Positions 41,825 to 54,662 are shown, counted from the first letter of the stretch. The stretch is 64,000 bases of DNA from Prochlorococcus sp. MIT 0603 (GCF_000760215.1 NZ_JNAW01000004.1:62001-126000); one strand, 5' to 3'. The notes: generated by a model not told the origin, from the sequence alone. Made by a program: numbers and translations.

Positions 41825-41904
41825 ATAGTCTCACAACCCAAGAGATCACTTCTGCACTGTCGCAGGAAATATTTTGAATAATATTTTCTATCAGTTGAGA
41901 TCTG

Positions 41905-42010
41905 TTAGTTATTAGTAATCAAAACCTGATTGAAATAGAATAAAGAAATAGGGGTGAGAATGTTAAGCCATCCACACACCATCCACACATCGCAATATCG
42001 CTGAGAACCC
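41905..42010 (+). promoter_or_regulatory. Leader of the EVE gene with tandem 11-mers
   Basis: This is the native version of the repeated leader: attagtaatcaaaacctg, an A-rich AATAGAATAAAGAAATAGG block, GTGAGAATGTTAAG, two CCATCCACACA units (41968-41989), CGCAATATCGCTGAGAACCC, then ATG. It probably contains the promoter and 5' untranslated region. The 11-mers could bind a regulator or recombinase; the unit resembles the last seven bases of a DnaA box (ATCCACA), but that is weak. Confidence 0.65.
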
Positions 42011-42481
42011 ATGGCATCACAGGAACCAAACTACTGGCTAATGAAGAGTGAGCCTGATGTTTATGGAATAGATGATCTTAAAAATGAAGAAGAAACACTC
42101 TGGGATGGAATTAGAAACTATCAAGCCAGAAACTTTATGAGGGATATGAAAGCAGGAGATCTCGCTTTTTTTTATCACTCAAACTGTAAGCCTCCTGGGA
42201 TTATTGGGCTTATGGAAGTAATAGAGACTCGTTTAGTTGATCCAACTCAATTTGATCAAAAATCAAATTACTACGATCCAAAGTCAAAACAAGATGCTCC
42301 TAGATGGGATTGTGCAAAGTTGAAATATATCAAAAAATATAGCAAACTACTTAGTCTTAAAGATATTAGTGAAATCTTTGATCCAACGGATTTAATTCTA
42401 ATTAGAAAAGGAAATAGATTATCAATTATGCCTGTAATTCCATCTGTTGCAGAAAAGTTTTTTAAGTTGTTAGACAATTGA
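42011..42481 (+). CDS. EVE domain protein (PUA-like, thymocyte nuclear protein 1 type)
   Basis: EVE domains bind modified bases in DNA or RNA. The 156-residue protein has the family signature NYWLMKSEPDVYGIDDLKNE, LWDGIRNYQARNFMRDMKAGDLAFFYHSNC (the conserved GVRNYQARN and YHSN segments), PPGIIGLMEV, and WDCAKLKYIKK. It is the only full copy of the head found in ten other places upstream. It is the first core-like gene after the accessory region. In other bacteria EVE proteins are linked to modified-DNA recognition, so a role against or for mobile DNA is possible. Confidence 0.9.
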   Translation: MASQEPNYWLMKSEPDVYGIDDLKNEEETLWDGIRNYQARNFMRDMKAGDLAFFYHSNCKPPGIIGLMEVIETRLVDPTQFDQKSNYYDPKSKQDAPRWDCAKLKYIKKYSKLLSLKDISEIFDPTDLILIRKGNRLSIMPVIPSVAEKFFKLLDN

Positions 42482-42507
42482 TTGATTGACATTGAATTAT
42501 AAAAAAG

Positions 42508-42882
42508 TTACTGGGAATCCCACATAGTCCTCATTGCAGAAACTATTACCTGTGCCACGGGAATAGGCCAAAACACTTCCAAACCTCTTTTGTCAGTTCC
42601 TTCTGCAGAAAGAATTAACTTTAAGCTCCAATTCTCACTATTGCCATCTATACAGGCCCACCATGGCAAGCGTTCAATTTCAAGAAAAACTTTCTCTTCT
42701 GGCATTAGTTGACTTTTTAATTGTTCATATTGACCGATTAAATCCAATATCACACCATTAAGACTTTGCCATTCATTTGAACTCAGTTCAACCGCCCAAT
42801 TCTCACCGCCAATTAATACAGGAAAACCAGTCCTTAACTCATCCCTTTCTAGTCGCCATCCAGGACCTTCCCGCTGAATCAT
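42508..42882 (-). CDS. DUF1818 family protein
   Basis: A 124-residue cyanobacterial and plastid-type protein: [36 protein letters not shown] is the family start. [22 protein letters not shown] is in the middle, and the tail is AVEVFWPxP-like ([14 protein letters not shown]). Function unknown. Its ATG overlaps the stop of rpoZ by 4 bases, a common pairing in marine cyanobacteria. Confidence 0.82.
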
Positions 42883-43106
42883 CCTGGTAGCAAATCAGGT
42901 TGATCCTGTTCGTCACTTAATTCAATAATAGATCTTTGCACAGGCTTAACTGATGACTCCTCAAGCAATCCATCAAAATCATCAAATCGACGCTGTTTAG
43001 CCCTAAAAGCTATGCGAACAGTTGTTAAATATCTATTACTAGCTTGACGAATAAGACTTTCGCCACGCTTTGCAAGATCTTTTGAGTCAAATCCAGCTTT
43101 AATCAC
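42879..43106 (-). CDS. rpoZ: RNA polymerase omega subunit
   Basis: The 75-residue protein has the cyanobacterial omega pattern: [40 protein letters not shown] and the acidic end [16 protein letters not shown]. Omega stabilises the beta-prime subunit of RNA polymerase. First gene of a two-gene unit with DUF1818, diverging from the Hsp70-like gene. Confidence 0.93.
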
Positions 43107-43200
43107 ACAAATCTTGAAACTATATTTATTTTAATCGACAAGGCCTCCCAGGGGCCAAAATAAAGTGAACAGGAAACAATGAAATTTTTTAAGGATTCAA

Positions 43201-44796
43201 GTGGATAGTAATGAGAATAAATTATCAGGGACCCTTGCTATAGATCTTGGGAGTACAACGACTGTTGTTGCATTCCAAGCTGAGAATGAAGATTCTATAA
43301 AACTGCTTAACCTTCCATTAATAAGCAGATGTCCAGGTGAAGTCCCTAGCCTTATATGGCAATCATCAGATCAAAAGTCCTACTTTTTATTCGGACAAGA
43401 AGTACAAAAATTAGGTCTAACTGAAAAAAGAGATCAAAATCTCATTAACGATTTCAAACGCTGGATTGGTGCTCCAAAAGAAGACATTCCAAAACATTTT
43501 AATTTATCACCTAAAAAAGCTGGTGAGCTTTTTCTTAAAGAGATCTGGAAAAGAATTCCTTCAAATTTACAAATCAAAAAACTAGTTTTATCAGCACCTG
43601 TTGAAACATATAAGGAATATCGCAAATGGTTGAATTCAGTTTGTGATGATCTAGCAGTTCCGGAAATTGCTTTGGTCGATGAACCTACAGCAGCGGCCAT
43701 TGGAGCAGGGCTACCTGGAGGTTCTACTTTATTAGTAATTGATCTAGGTGGCAGCACTATTGATATGTCGATGGTGCTAATTGAAGGGGGCGAAGGACAA
43801 CCTGAGCCCATTGCACAATTAATTAGATTTGGAGGGAATGATCTTGAAGCGACAAGTAAACAAGTTTTTAGAGGTGCCAAAGTACTTGGCAAAGCTGGCC
43901 TTCGATTAGGTGGTAGAGATTTTGACAAATGGATTCTTCATTATCTTTTCCCGAAAATTAAGCCATCAGAATCACTTCTAGATACTGCCGAAAAATTAAA
44001 ATGCAGGCTTAGTAATCAAGATATTTCTGAAACGAAAAAACTTTCAGAAGAAATTTTTATTAACGACCAAGAAGGAACAAAGAAATTCACTTTAATGAGG
44101 CTTGAATTCGAAGAACTTCTTCAAGAAAAAGGTTTTTTCAAAAGCATGTCAAAGCTTTTAGAACAAACTCTTGCTCAAGGCCGCTCAAATGGATTCGAAA
44201 TGGCAGATCTAACTGGAGTTGTAATTGTTGGAGGTGGTTCTCAAATACCAGTTATCAAAAGATGGTTATTGAATAAAGTTGGTAAACAAAATTTGCTGCT
44301 ACCACCTCCTGTAGAAGCCGTAGCAATTGGAGCAATAAAATTAACACCTGGTGTGACAATTAGAGATGTTCTCAATCGAGGAATATCACTGCGATTCTGG
44401 GACCAAAAGACAAATAGCCATATGTGGCACCCTCTTTTTCTTCCAGGCCAACCATGGCCAACAATTAAGCCTCTTGAGATTATTTTAAGTGCAAGTACAC
44501 TTAATCAATTAGAAATTGAACTAAGGATTGCAGATAATCAAAGCAATCAACTTCAAAAAATACTCTATTTAAATGGGATACCGACTATTCAAGAGGAAGA
44601 AAGCACTGACAATCCAAACATACTACCTTGGTTAAATGATCCAATAATTATTAATTTAGACCCACCTGGAAAACCAGGTGAAGACTGTATAAAACTACGG
44701 TTTAGTATTGATAAGCTTTGTCAGCTTTGTGTTCAAGGGATTGATCTAAGAAATGAGAAGACAATTCTTGAAAAGGTTATTGGTTCGATTAGATGA
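43201..44796 (+). CDS. Hsp70-family (DnaK-like) protein
   Basis: A 531-residue actin-like ATPase. Visible are the phosphate-1 motif LAIDLGSTTTVVAF, VDEPTAAAIGAGL, phosphate-2 VIDLGGSTIDMS and the adenosine motif VVIVGGGSQIPVIKRW. The C-terminal part (about 150 residues) is shorter and diverged from the DnaK substrate domain and lid, so it is not the housekeeping DnaK. Many cyanobacteria carry such an extra short Hsp70. The start is GTG at 43201, with AAGGA before it. Confidence 0.87.
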   Translation: MDSNENKLSGTLAIDLGSTTTVVAFQAENEDSIKLLNLPLISRCPGEVPSLIWQSSDQKSYFLFGQEVQKLGLTEKRDQNLINDFKRWIGAPKEDIPKHFNLSPKKAGELFLKEIWKRIPSNLQIKKLVLSAPVETYKEYRKWLNSVCDDLAVPEIALVDEPTAAAIGAGLPGGSTLLVIDLGGSTIDMSMVLIEGGEGQPEPIAQLIRFGGNDLEATSKQVFRGAKVLGKAGLRLGGRDFDKWILHYLFPKIKPSESLLDTAEKLKCRLSNQDISETKKLSEEIFINDQEGTKKFTLMRLEFEELLQEKGFFKSMSKLLEQTLAQGRSNGFEMADLTGVVIVGGGSQIPVIKRWLLNKVGKQNLLLPPPVEAVAIGAIKLTPGVTIRDVLNRGISLRFWDQKTNSHMWHPLFLPGQPWPTIKPLEIILSASTLNQLEIELRIADNQSNQLQKILYLNGIPTIQEEESTDNPNILPWLNDPIIINLDPPGKPGEDCIKLRFSIDKLCQLCVQGIDLRNEKTILEKVIGSIR

Positions 44797-44815
44797 AAAT
44801 GAATTGTTTAATATC

Positions 44816-45373
44816 TCAAGAATCATATTTACCAAGAAAAACCCCTTCTTCACCATCAACCTTATCAAGTTTCAATTCAATAGTTTCTGTTTTTCTCGTA
44901 GGTATTTGTCGGCCATAGAAATCAGGCTGAATAGGTAGCTCTCTATGCCCAGTTCTATCAACCATTACTAAAAGCATGACTTTTTCAGGTCTTCCCCAAG
45001 CCTGAAGAGACTCTATAGCTGCTCGGACTGTTCTTCCAGTAAAAATAACATCATCTACCAAGAGAACTTGACGACCTTCCAAGCTCGAAGGGATTACAGT
45101 GGATGGTCCCATCTTGGTTCCAACTCGTACAAGGTCATCTCTATGAAAAGTAGGGTCAATAATACCTTGATCTATTGGGTGAGAAAGTTGCTTCTGTAAT
45201 TCGGCTGCCAAAACCTGAGCAAGTTGAATCCCTCTTGTTGGGATGCCCAAAAGCAAAAGGTCCCTACTTTCTGGAACATTTTCAAGAATTTGAGAAGCAA
45301 GTCTTTTAAGAGTCTTAGCCAACTCTTGCTTTGAAAGTATCTCAACCCTTTCAGGGCTTGACTGATTTGTCAT
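44816..45373 (-). CDS. pyrR: PyrR-like bifunctional regulator/uracil phosphoribosyltransferase
   Basis: Members bind uridine nucleotides and pyr mRNA leaders and also make UMP from uracil and PRPP. The 185-residue protein has LLGIPTRGIQLAQVLAAEL, DPTFHRDDL and the PRPP loop VLLVDDVIFTGRTVRAAIE, then VDRTGHRELPIQPDFYGRQIPTR. In cyanobacteria the regulatory role is unproven, so the enzyme part is the safer call. It converges on the Hsp70-like gene with a 19-base gap. Confidence 0.88.
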   Translation of the reverse strand: MTNQSSPERVEILSKQELAKTLKRLASQILENVPESRDLLLLGIPTRGIQLAQVLAAELQKQLSHPIDQGIIDPTFHRDDLVRVGTKMGPSTVIPSSLEGRQVLLVDDVIFTGRTVRAAIESLQAWGRPEKVMLLVMVDRTGHRELPIQPDFYGRQIPTRKTETIELKLDKVDGEEGVFLGKYDS

Positions 45374-45523
45374 TGATAATTGATTTGAAGCTTATTTTAT
45401 GCACATTTAGTTGATTTAATTGAATTGGGAAAAGCTAACGGAAGTTAATACAAACAATGCCCTTGACCAACAAAGAAGTAATTTAAGAAGAAAGCTAGCG
45501 AAAATAGAGCTTAAATCCTTCCA

Positions 45524-47146
45524 ATGCCGAATAGAAGTTCTGACACTACTATGAGATCAAGTCATATAGCTCCTGTAGTTTTAACTATTCTTGATGGATG
45601 GGGATATCGAGAGGAAACAGAGAACAATGCCATCCTCAATGCTCATACCCCAATAATGGATGCTCTATGGTCTGCTTATCCTCATACACTTATTGAAGCA
45701 AGTGGGTCTGATGTTGGATTGCCAGATAATCAAATGGGTAATTCAGAAGTAGGTCATTTAACTATTGGAGCAGGAAGAATTATTCAGCAAGAGCTAGTTA
45801 GAATTAGCAATACCATTGAATTCAAAAAGCTTGACCAAATACCAAATCTATTAAGCCTTGCAGATAATTTAATTCAAAACAAAAAAACACTCCATTTAAT
45901 TGGATTATGTTCAGATGGAGGAGTACATAGTCATGTCAATCATTTAAATGGGCTCTTAGAATGGGCAAAAGATAAAGGGATAGAAAAAGTCGCTGTTCAT
46001 GCATTTACTGATGGTAGGGATACTCCTGCCAAGAGTTCATTGAAATATTTACAAGCCTTAAATGAGAAATTTAATTCTTTAGGGATAGGAGAACTGGCTA
46101 GTTTATGTGGAAGATATTGGTCAATGGACAGAGATAATAGATGGGAAAGGATTCAAAAGGCTCATGATTTATTAACTAATCCCGATTTCCCATTAACTCA
46201 ATTATCTAGTGAAGAAATCATTAATTCTAGCTACAAAGAAAATATTACTGATGAATTCCTAGAGCCAACAAGGCTCACTAATTCTTACCTCAAAAATGGT
46301 GATGGTTTGATAATGTTCAATTTCCGTCCTGATAGGGCAAGACAATTAATCAAATCAATATCAGTAAAAACTTTTGACAAGTTTCAACGAAAACACTTCC
46401 CAGAAATTAACACGGTTACTTTTACACAATATGAGGATGATCTTCCTGTATCAGTTGCGTTTCCCCCAGAATCTCTAGACAATTTATTAGGACAAGTAAT
46501 TTCTGAAAATGGATTACTTCAATATAGAACTGCTGAAACTGAAAAATATCCTCACGTAACTTATTTTTTTAATGGTGGAATAGAGAAACCTTTGCCTGGG
46601 GAAGATCGTTTTCTAGTTCCATCACCAAGAGTTGCAACTTATGATCTTTCCCCTGAGATGTCAGCAGACAAACTAACAAAGAGCTGTCAAGATGCTATTG
46701 AAAAAGGGATTTATTCCTTAATTGTCATTAATTTTGCCAACCCTGACATGGTTGGGCATACAGGTGTCCATGAAGCCACAAAAAAAGCTATAAATAAAGT
46801 AGATACTTGTATTGGGCAAATTTTAAATTCCATCGGGAAAATGAATGGAACCCTTTTAATAACAGCAGATCACGGCAATGCTGAATTAATGGAAGGGCCT
46901 GACGGAGAGCCATGGACTGCTCATACTACTAACCCAGTCCCTGTAATTCTTATAGAAGGTGAAGGACGCAAGATTTCAGGGCATGGCAATGCAGTTCAAT
47001 TGAGAGAGGGCGGAGGACTGGCTGATATAGCTCCCACCTTGCTTCAATTACTCTCTCTAGAAAAACCTGATACTATGACAGGCTCATCTTTAATTGAAAG
47101 CATAAATTTACCTTCTAAAGCTTCTCTAATTACTCAACCTGCTTAA
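45524..47146 (+). CDS. gpmI: 2,3-bisphosphoglycerate-independent phosphoglycerate mutase
   Basis: GpmI interconverts 3- and 2-phosphoglycerate with Mn or other metals. The 540-residue protein has [19 protein letters not shown], the phosphoserine loop [46 protein letters not shown], and the metal-site NPDMVGHTG and ADHGNAELM. Complete. secG follows after 8 bases and probably shares the transcript. Confidence 0.95.
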   Translation: MPNRSSDTTMRSSHIAPVVLTILDGWGYREETENNAILNAHTPIMDALWSAYPHTLIEASGSDVGLPDNQMGNSEVGHLTIGAGRIIQQELVRISNTIEFKKLDQIPNLLSLADNLIQNKKTLHLIGLCSDGGVHSHVNHLNGLLEWAKDKGIEKVAVHAFTDGRDTPAKSSLKYLQALNEKFNSLGIGELASLCGRYWSMDRDNRWERIQKAHDLLTNPDFPLTQLSSEEIINSSYKENITDEFLEPTRLTNSYLKNGDGLIMFNFRPDRARQLIKSISVKTFDKFQRKHFPEINTVTFTQYEDDLPVSVAFPPESLDNLLGQVISENGLLQYRTAETEKYPHVTYFFNGGIEKPLPGEDRFLVPSPRVATYDLSPEMSADKLTKSCQDAIEKGIYSLIVINFANPDMVGHTGVHEATKKAINKVDTCIGQILNSIGKMNGTLLITADHGNAELMEGPDGEPWTAHTTNPVPVILIEGEGRKISGHGNAVQLREGGGLADIAPTLLQLLSLEKPDTMTGSSLIESINLPSKASLITQPA

Positions 47147-47154
47147 CAATCACA

Positions 47155-47385
47155 ATGCTTATTTCTATTCTTTCTTGGGTTTGGGTTTCTAGTGGCTTAA
47201 TACTCATTCTACTGGTTCTTCTTCATAGCCCAAAGGGTGATGGCATGGGTGGCCTTGCTGCAAGCGGAAGCTCAATGTTTTCTAGTGCTAGCAGTGCAGA
47301 AGCAACATTAAACAAGGCCACATGGTTTGCCCTGGCTATGTTTCTTGGAATTGCTGTTGTTCTTAGTGCTGGATGGTTAAAGTAA
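47155..47385 (+). CDS. secG: Preprotein translocase subunit SecG
   Basis: SecG assists SecYE-mediated export in the inner membrane. The 76-residue protein has two membrane helices (residues 3-23 and 56-73) around a Gly/Ser loop GDGMGGLAASGSSMFSSASS and the end FLGIAVVLSAGWL. LLHSPKGDGMGGL is a standard SecG segment. Cotranscribed with gpmI is likely; the pairing gpmI-secG-groL is common in marine cyanobacteria. Confidence 0.92.
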   Translation: MLISILSWVWVSSGLILILLVLLHSPKGDGMGGLAASGSSMFSSASSAEATLNKATWFALAMFLGIAVVLSAGWLK

Positions 47386-47443
47386 TCTAAGAAATTTATC
47401 AGAAGCTGAAGAATCAAATTATTATTCGATAGTTTCAAGCAAG

Positions 47444-47716
47444 ATGATTATAAAAAAAAAATCATTAATTACAATCTCAATATTAATTTTAAGTCTAGAT
47501 ATATCAATTGTAATGAGCAGAATTAAATTTTGCGAGATCAAATTTAACGAGAAGAGGGGAGTAGAAGCATTAAAGAGGAAAATAAATAAGCAAGAAAGAT
47601 ATCAATACTCGCGGGGAGGGTCTCGTTTTTATTGTTATAAAATAGGGGTCGAGCATGATAAAAGCCAGAATCCTATTAATGAAAAGCCAATTTATGCTTG
47701 CTGTAAATCCCAATAA
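47444..47716 (+). CDS. Small exported cysteine-containing protein, 90 residues
   Basis: Not recognised. A hydrophobic start (KSLITISILILSLDISIVM) is followed by a basic, Cys-containing mature part (RIKFCEIKFNEKRGVEALKR, RFYCYKIGVEHDK, YACCKSQ). It may be exported with disulfides. It is unusually AT-rich. A strong terminator follows at its end. Confidence 0.5.
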   Translation: MIIKKKSLITISILILSLDISIVMSRIKFCEIKFNEKRGVEALKRKINKQERYQYSRGGSRFYCYKIGVEHDKSQNPINEKPIYACCKSQ

Positions 47717-47745
47717 AAAAAGAAGGGGGAAACCCTTCTTTTTTT
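47715..47745. terminator. Bidirectional rho-independent terminator
   Basis: AAAAAAAGAAGGG - GGAAA - CCCTTCTTTTTTT is a perfect 13-base stem with a T run on each strand. It separates the convergent 90-residue gene (+) and groEL (-). Confidence 0.93.
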
Positions 47746-47774
47746 ATTGTTTTAAAGTAATTTAAGCAATCTGA

Positions 47775-49421
<1,647 letters not shown>

Positions 49422-49483
49422 TTACTTAAAAAAGAAGGGTAAAAATAAATTGTGCTTAGAATCTAAGCAGTTTGGATTGGATT

Positions 49484-49795
49484 TCAGTTAACGACAGCAA
49501 GAATATCCTTTTCAGATAAAAGAACATATTCGTCGCCAGCGAGCTTAATGTCAGTGCCTGCATACTTACTGTAGAGGACCTTGTCACCCACTCCAACTTC
49601 AGGAGCCTGACGGGAGCCATCTTCATTACGCTTCCCTGGGCCAACCTGGGCAACCTCACCAACCTGAGGTTTTTCTTTGGCAGTATCTGGGAGCAAAATC
49701 CCACCTGCCGTTTTCTCTTCTGATTCAGAGACTTTAATAAAAACGCGATCTCCAAGTGGCTTAACAGTGGAGACGCTGAGAGATACAGCCGACAT
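49484..49795 (-). CDS. groES: Co-chaperonin GroES
   Basis: The 103-residue lid of GroEL. Visible: [38 protein letters not shown] with the mobile loop ([10 protein letters not shown]), [13 protein letters not shown], and [19 protein letters not shown]. First gene of the operon; a 71-base gap leads to groEL. I find no complete CIRCE element in its leader. Confidence 0.95.
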   Translation of the reverse strand: MSAVSLSVSTVKPLGDRVFIKVSESEEKTAGGILLPDTAKEKPQVGEVAQVGPGKRNEDGSRQAPEVGVGDKVLYSKYAGTDIKLAGDEYVLLSEKDILAVVN

Positions 49796-49912
49796 GAATT
49801 AATGCAGGATCAACAGTTTGGCGAGAAATATCGCCTTTTGGAAGTGAGTAACACTCGCAACCATATGAACAACAACATATTCACCAAACCATCCCCGCGA
49901 CTACAACTGTTC

Positions 49913-51487
<1,575 letters not shown>

Positions 51488-51549
51488 AGTTTTTAATATC
51501 AGTCCTTTTTGCCAAAACAATTCATCACCTCAACATTATTAGTAAAAAA

Positions 51550-51957
51550 ATGCCCCTCACCCTCAGAGTACTTGCTCCAGACAAGAGTGTGTTTGACAAC
51601 ACAGTAGAGGAAGTAATACTTCCAAGCACTACTGGACTTCTAGGTATATTGCCCGGTCATATATCTATGGTTACGGCAATTGATATAGGTGTTCTCAAAG
51701 TTCGTGTAAATAATGGCAACTGGGAATCTATTGCCCTAATGGGTGGATTCGCAGAAGTTGAATCTGATGATGTAACAGTTTTAGTAAATTCAGCAGAACT
51801 AGGTAAAAGTATTAATTCCTCAGATGCAGAGAAAGAGTTAGAGCAAGCTAAAAGCCAATTAAGCAAATTATCCGATCAGGCAAACTCTGCTGAAAAGATA
51901 AAAGCTAAAGAAAACTTGGACAAAGCAAGAGCAAGAGCACAAGCAGTATCCAACTAA
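51550..51957 (+). CDS. atpC: ATP synthase F1 subunit epsilon
   Basis: Epsilon is part of the central stalk and regulates ATPase. The 135-residue protein has the N-terminal beta sandwich ([60 protein letters not shown]) and a C-terminal helical hairpin ([14 protein letters not shown]). Pairs with atpD. Confidence 0.94.
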   Translation: MPLTLRVLAPDKSVFDNTVEEVILPSTTGLLGILPGHISMVTAIDIGVLKVRVNNGNWESIALMGGFAEVESDDVTVLVNSAELGKSINSSDAEKELEQAKSQLSKLSDQANSAEKIKAKENLDKARARAQAVSN

Positions 51958-51996
51958 AATTATTCAAAGACTTTTTGTAGAACTATTCAGTTGAAA

Positions 51997-52473
51997 TTAT
52001 GCTGTTCCACAGAAGGTAACTTCTGGGAACTTAAGTTTTGCCTCTTCAAGAGTTTTACCTTTGCCTTCTTCTTGCCAGTAATTAATAACTTCTGTTGCTT
52101 TATTAAGGACTTCTACTCTCTCATTATCAGTAATCCAGGCTTTATCTTCTAATTCAGTCTTAAGAGTTTCCCAAGCATCTTCCCTAGGCCAAAAGAAATA
52201 GGCTGTAAGTGGGCTAGTTCCTCCTCCAACAATTTGATCTACAGCTAGAGCTACATTGTCAGGCAACCAAAGGATTTTCAATAAGAACCTTCCTTCATCT
52301 GCTTTAGGGGTATGGCCTGATGGCACACCATCAGCGTCAAAAGTCGCAGATGCTAATACTTCTGCAGCACCTAGCATCCCAGGCCTACCTGTTTTGACTT
52401 TTTCATTTTCACTCAATGCTGAGTTGGAATTTACCTGATCCTCTTGAATAGTAGAGGAATCATCAGAAACACT
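51997..52473 (-). CDS. ycf65: Plastid-type ribosomal protein PSRP-3/Ycf65
   Basis: A small-subunit-associated protein found in cyanobacteria and plastids. The conserved block is [20 protein letters not shown] followed by [20 protein letters not shown]. Upstream about 60 residues are an acidic, Ser-rich head that varies among species. The start at 52473 ([11 protein letters not shown]) is preferred to 52503, whose first residues look non-native. It converges on atpC (39-base gap). Confidence 0.87.
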   Translation of the reverse strand, partial: SVSDDSSTIQEDQVNSNSALSENEKVKTGRPGMLGAAEVLASATFDADGVPSGHTPKADEGRFLLKILWLPDNVALAVDQIVGGGTSPLTAYFFWPREDAWETLKTELEDKAWITDNERVEVLNKATEVINYWQEEGKGKTLEEAKLKFPEVTFCGTA

Positions 52474-52536
52474 CATTTCTAAGCTTATACAACTAACAAT
52501 CAACTAACTTAACAGCATTAGCTCCATGAAGAAACT

Positions 52537-53322
52537 TTGAATTTAAAAGGATTGGTACTATTTGACATCGATGGTGTTATTCGCGATGTAGAAAACAGCT
52601 ATCGCTTAGCAGTAAAAAAAACAGTCAGCCAATTTTGCGGATGGGAACCTAATAATACAGAAATTGATCACCTTAAATCAGAAGGTCGTTGGAATAACGA
52701 TTGGGATGCGAGTCTTGAACTCATTAAAAGATATATTCAAAAAGAACAACTCTCAATCAAACCACCTGATCGGGAAAATCTCATAAATGCATTCAGCAAG
52801 TTCTATTTTGGTGGAGATCCTTATGGGGATCCTAAGCATTGGGAGGGGTTTATAAAAGACGAACCACTTTTAGTTAGCAAAAGTTTCTTTGAGAAGTTAA
52901 CCCACCAAAACATTGGTTGGGGGTTTGTCAGTGGTGCAGAAATCCCATCCGCGAAGTTTGTTCTTGAAAAACGAATTGGACTCATAAAACCACCCCTATC
53001 AGCAATGGGAGACGCCCCAGAGAAGCCAGACCCTACAGGATTAATTAAGCTTTCATCTCAGCTATATTCTGAGCCTTTAGGCCTAGGGATGCCTCCAATT
53101 TCATATCTTGGAGATACAGTTGCTGATGTCCTAACAATTCAGAGAGCGCGAGCAGAATGCCCAAAACAAAAGTTCATAAGCCTAGCAGTAGCACCACCTC
53201 ACCTTCACAACAAAAAAAGTCTTTCAGATCGCAAAGCTTATGAACAGCGTCTAAAGGATGCTGGGGCAGATACAATTCTCCAGTCAACAAGTGAAATCTT
53301 GCAACTTCCCTTCTCTTGCTAA
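52537..53322 (+). CDS. HAD-superfamily hydrolase
   Basis: A 261-residue haloacid-dehalogenase-fold phosphatase with the nucleophile motif LVLFDIDGVIRDVENSYR (Asp-x-Asp). The cap domain is in the middle (NNDWDASLELIKRY), motif 2 is SGAEIPS and the late acidic motif is YLGDTVADV. It resembles the cyanobacterial TIGR01548-type group of unknown substrate. The start is a TTG at 52537, since no ATG fits. It converges on the pepP gene. Confidence 0.8.
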   Translation: MNLKGLVLFDIDGVIRDVENSYRLAVKKTVSQFCGWEPNNTEIDHLKSEGRWNNDWDASLELIKRYIQKEQLSIKPPDRENLINAFSKFYFGGDPYGDPKHWEGFIKDEPLLVSKSFFEKLTHQNIGWGFVSGAEIPSAKFVLEKRIGLIKPPLSAMGDAPEKPDPTGLIKLSSQLYSEPLGLGMPPISYLGDTVADVLTIQRARAECPKQKFISLAVAPPHLHNKKSLSDRKAYEQRLKDAGADTILQSTSEILQLPFSC

Positions 53323-53342
53323 GTATTTATAAGAGACGACAT

Positions 53343-54662
53343 TCATTGTTCCATTGCATCCACTGATTTCAACGCATTGCAAGTAAGAACTTCAGGAGCG
53401 CCTGAAGTAACTAAAACATCATCTTCTATTCTAATTCCTATATTTTTCCATCTTTCTTCAATAAATGGCTGGCCTTCTGAAACAGCTAAAAGGTCACTGA
53501 TATAAATACCTGGTTCTACTGTTAAAACCATTCCAGACTCCAGTGGAACTGGAAATTCTCCTAGCCTATATGCCCCTACGTCATGAACATCTAAACCGAG
53601 CCAATGTCCAGTTCTATGCATATAAAGATGTTTATATGCCCCTTGCTCAATCAAAGACTCTATAGATCCTTTCAATAAGCCAATATCTATTAAACCTTCA
53701 ACCAAAACCCTCACAGCTTGTAAATGTACTTGCTCGGTATTTTTCCCAGGCAAAACATACTCAATAGCTGCATTCTGTGCAGCTAGAACAATCTCATAAA
53801 CAGCTCTTTGTTCTGAAGTAAATCTACCGTTAACTGGAAAGGTCCTTGTAATATCTGCATTGTAATAATCGTCTAAAGAACATCCTGCATCAATTAGCAA
53901 TAATTCTCGATCATTAAGAACTGCATTATTTAATGTGTAGTGCAAAATACAAGCATTTTTCCCACCTGCGACTATCGAACCATATGCTGGCCCTCTAGCT
54001 CCTTGTTCTAAAAAAGAATTTTCGATAGCGGCCTGAATCTCTCTCTCATTCATTCCAGGACGAGTTAATTTTCGAGCTAATTCATGAGAATTAGATGAGA
54101 TACGACCAGCCTCTCTTATTCGCTCAATTTCCCAAGAGTCCTTTTTCAATCTTAATTTATGTAAATAAGAGCATGGACTCTTTAAACCTAACGGGATGGA
54201 ATCGCCTCTAGAGGATCTTTCTAACAGTTCAGACCAAACATTAAGAACTATAGGTTCTACTTTTGAATGTTTACCTATGCGAAAAACAATATCCTCTGCT
54301 CCAATCAAATATTGGCTCAACCTTTCTGAAAATTCATCTAGAGGATGAGCAATATCAGCATCAAAATTATCAATAACTCCTTCCGTTCCCCATCGAAAAC
54401 CATTCCATATTTCAGCAGATGGTTCTTTAGGCAAAACAAATAGAACAAACCTCTCGCCCTTAGAACGATGGGATAAAAACAATGCAATCGCATTTGGCTC
54501 ATCAAAGCCAGTCAAATACCAGAAGTCACTATTTTGCCTAAAAGGGTATTCACAATCTGCATGATGGGTTACCAAATTTGCTGCCGGAATGATTGCAGCA
54601 CTACCCCTCAATTCATTTAAGAAGAGATCTCTTCGTTTTTTATAGATTTGCTGATCGTTCAC
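53343..54662 (-). CDS. pepP: Xaa-Pro aminopeptidase (aminopeptidase P)
   Basis: A metalloprotease that removes an N-terminal residue before proline. The 439-residue protein has an N-terminal creatinase-like domain (HADCEYPFRQNSDFWYLTGF) and a pita-bread domain with metal ligands: LLIDAGCSLDDYYNADITRTF (two Asp), HRTGHWLGLDVHD (His), TVEPGIYI (Glu) and RIEDDVLVT (Glu). All five ligands are present. Cytoplasmic. Confidence 0.94.
   Translation of the reverse strand: MNDQQIYKKRRDLFLNELRGSAAIIPAANLVTHHADCEYPFRQNSDFWYLTGFDEPNAIALFLSHRSKGERFVLFVLPKEPSAEIWNGFRWGTEGVIDNFDADIAHPLDEFSERLSQYLIGAEDIVFRIGKHSKVEPIVLNVWSELLERSSRGDSIPLGLKSPCSYLHKLRLKKDSWEIERIREAGRISSNSHELARKLTRPGMNEREIQAAIENSFLEQGARGPAYGSIVAGGKNACILHYTLNNAVLNDRELLLIDAGCSLDDYYNADITRTFPVNGRFTSEQRAVYEIVLAAQNAAIEYVLPGKNTEQVHLQAVRVLVEGLIDIGLLKGSIESLIEQGAYKHLYMHRTGHWLGLDVHDVGAYRLGEFPVPLESGMVLTVEPGIYISDLLAVSEGQPFIEERWKNIGIRIEDDVLVTSGAPEVLTCNALKSVDAMEQ

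Noticed and set aside
41968-41989. DnaA boxes in the EVE leader
   Set aside because: CCATCCACA agrees with TTATCCACA only in the last seven bases, and the units are tandem at 11 bases, unlike an origin cluster; no other origin features.
10900-42000. Classical tRNA-targeted island with integrase
   Set aside because: No tRNA gene, tyrosine or serine recombinase, or transposase could be recognised in this stretch.
49796-49900. CIRCE heat-shock operator before groES
   Set aside because: Only a short GAGTG...CACTC-like fragment (gtgagtaacactcgc) is seen; the TTAGCACTC-N9-GAGTGCTAA pattern is absent.
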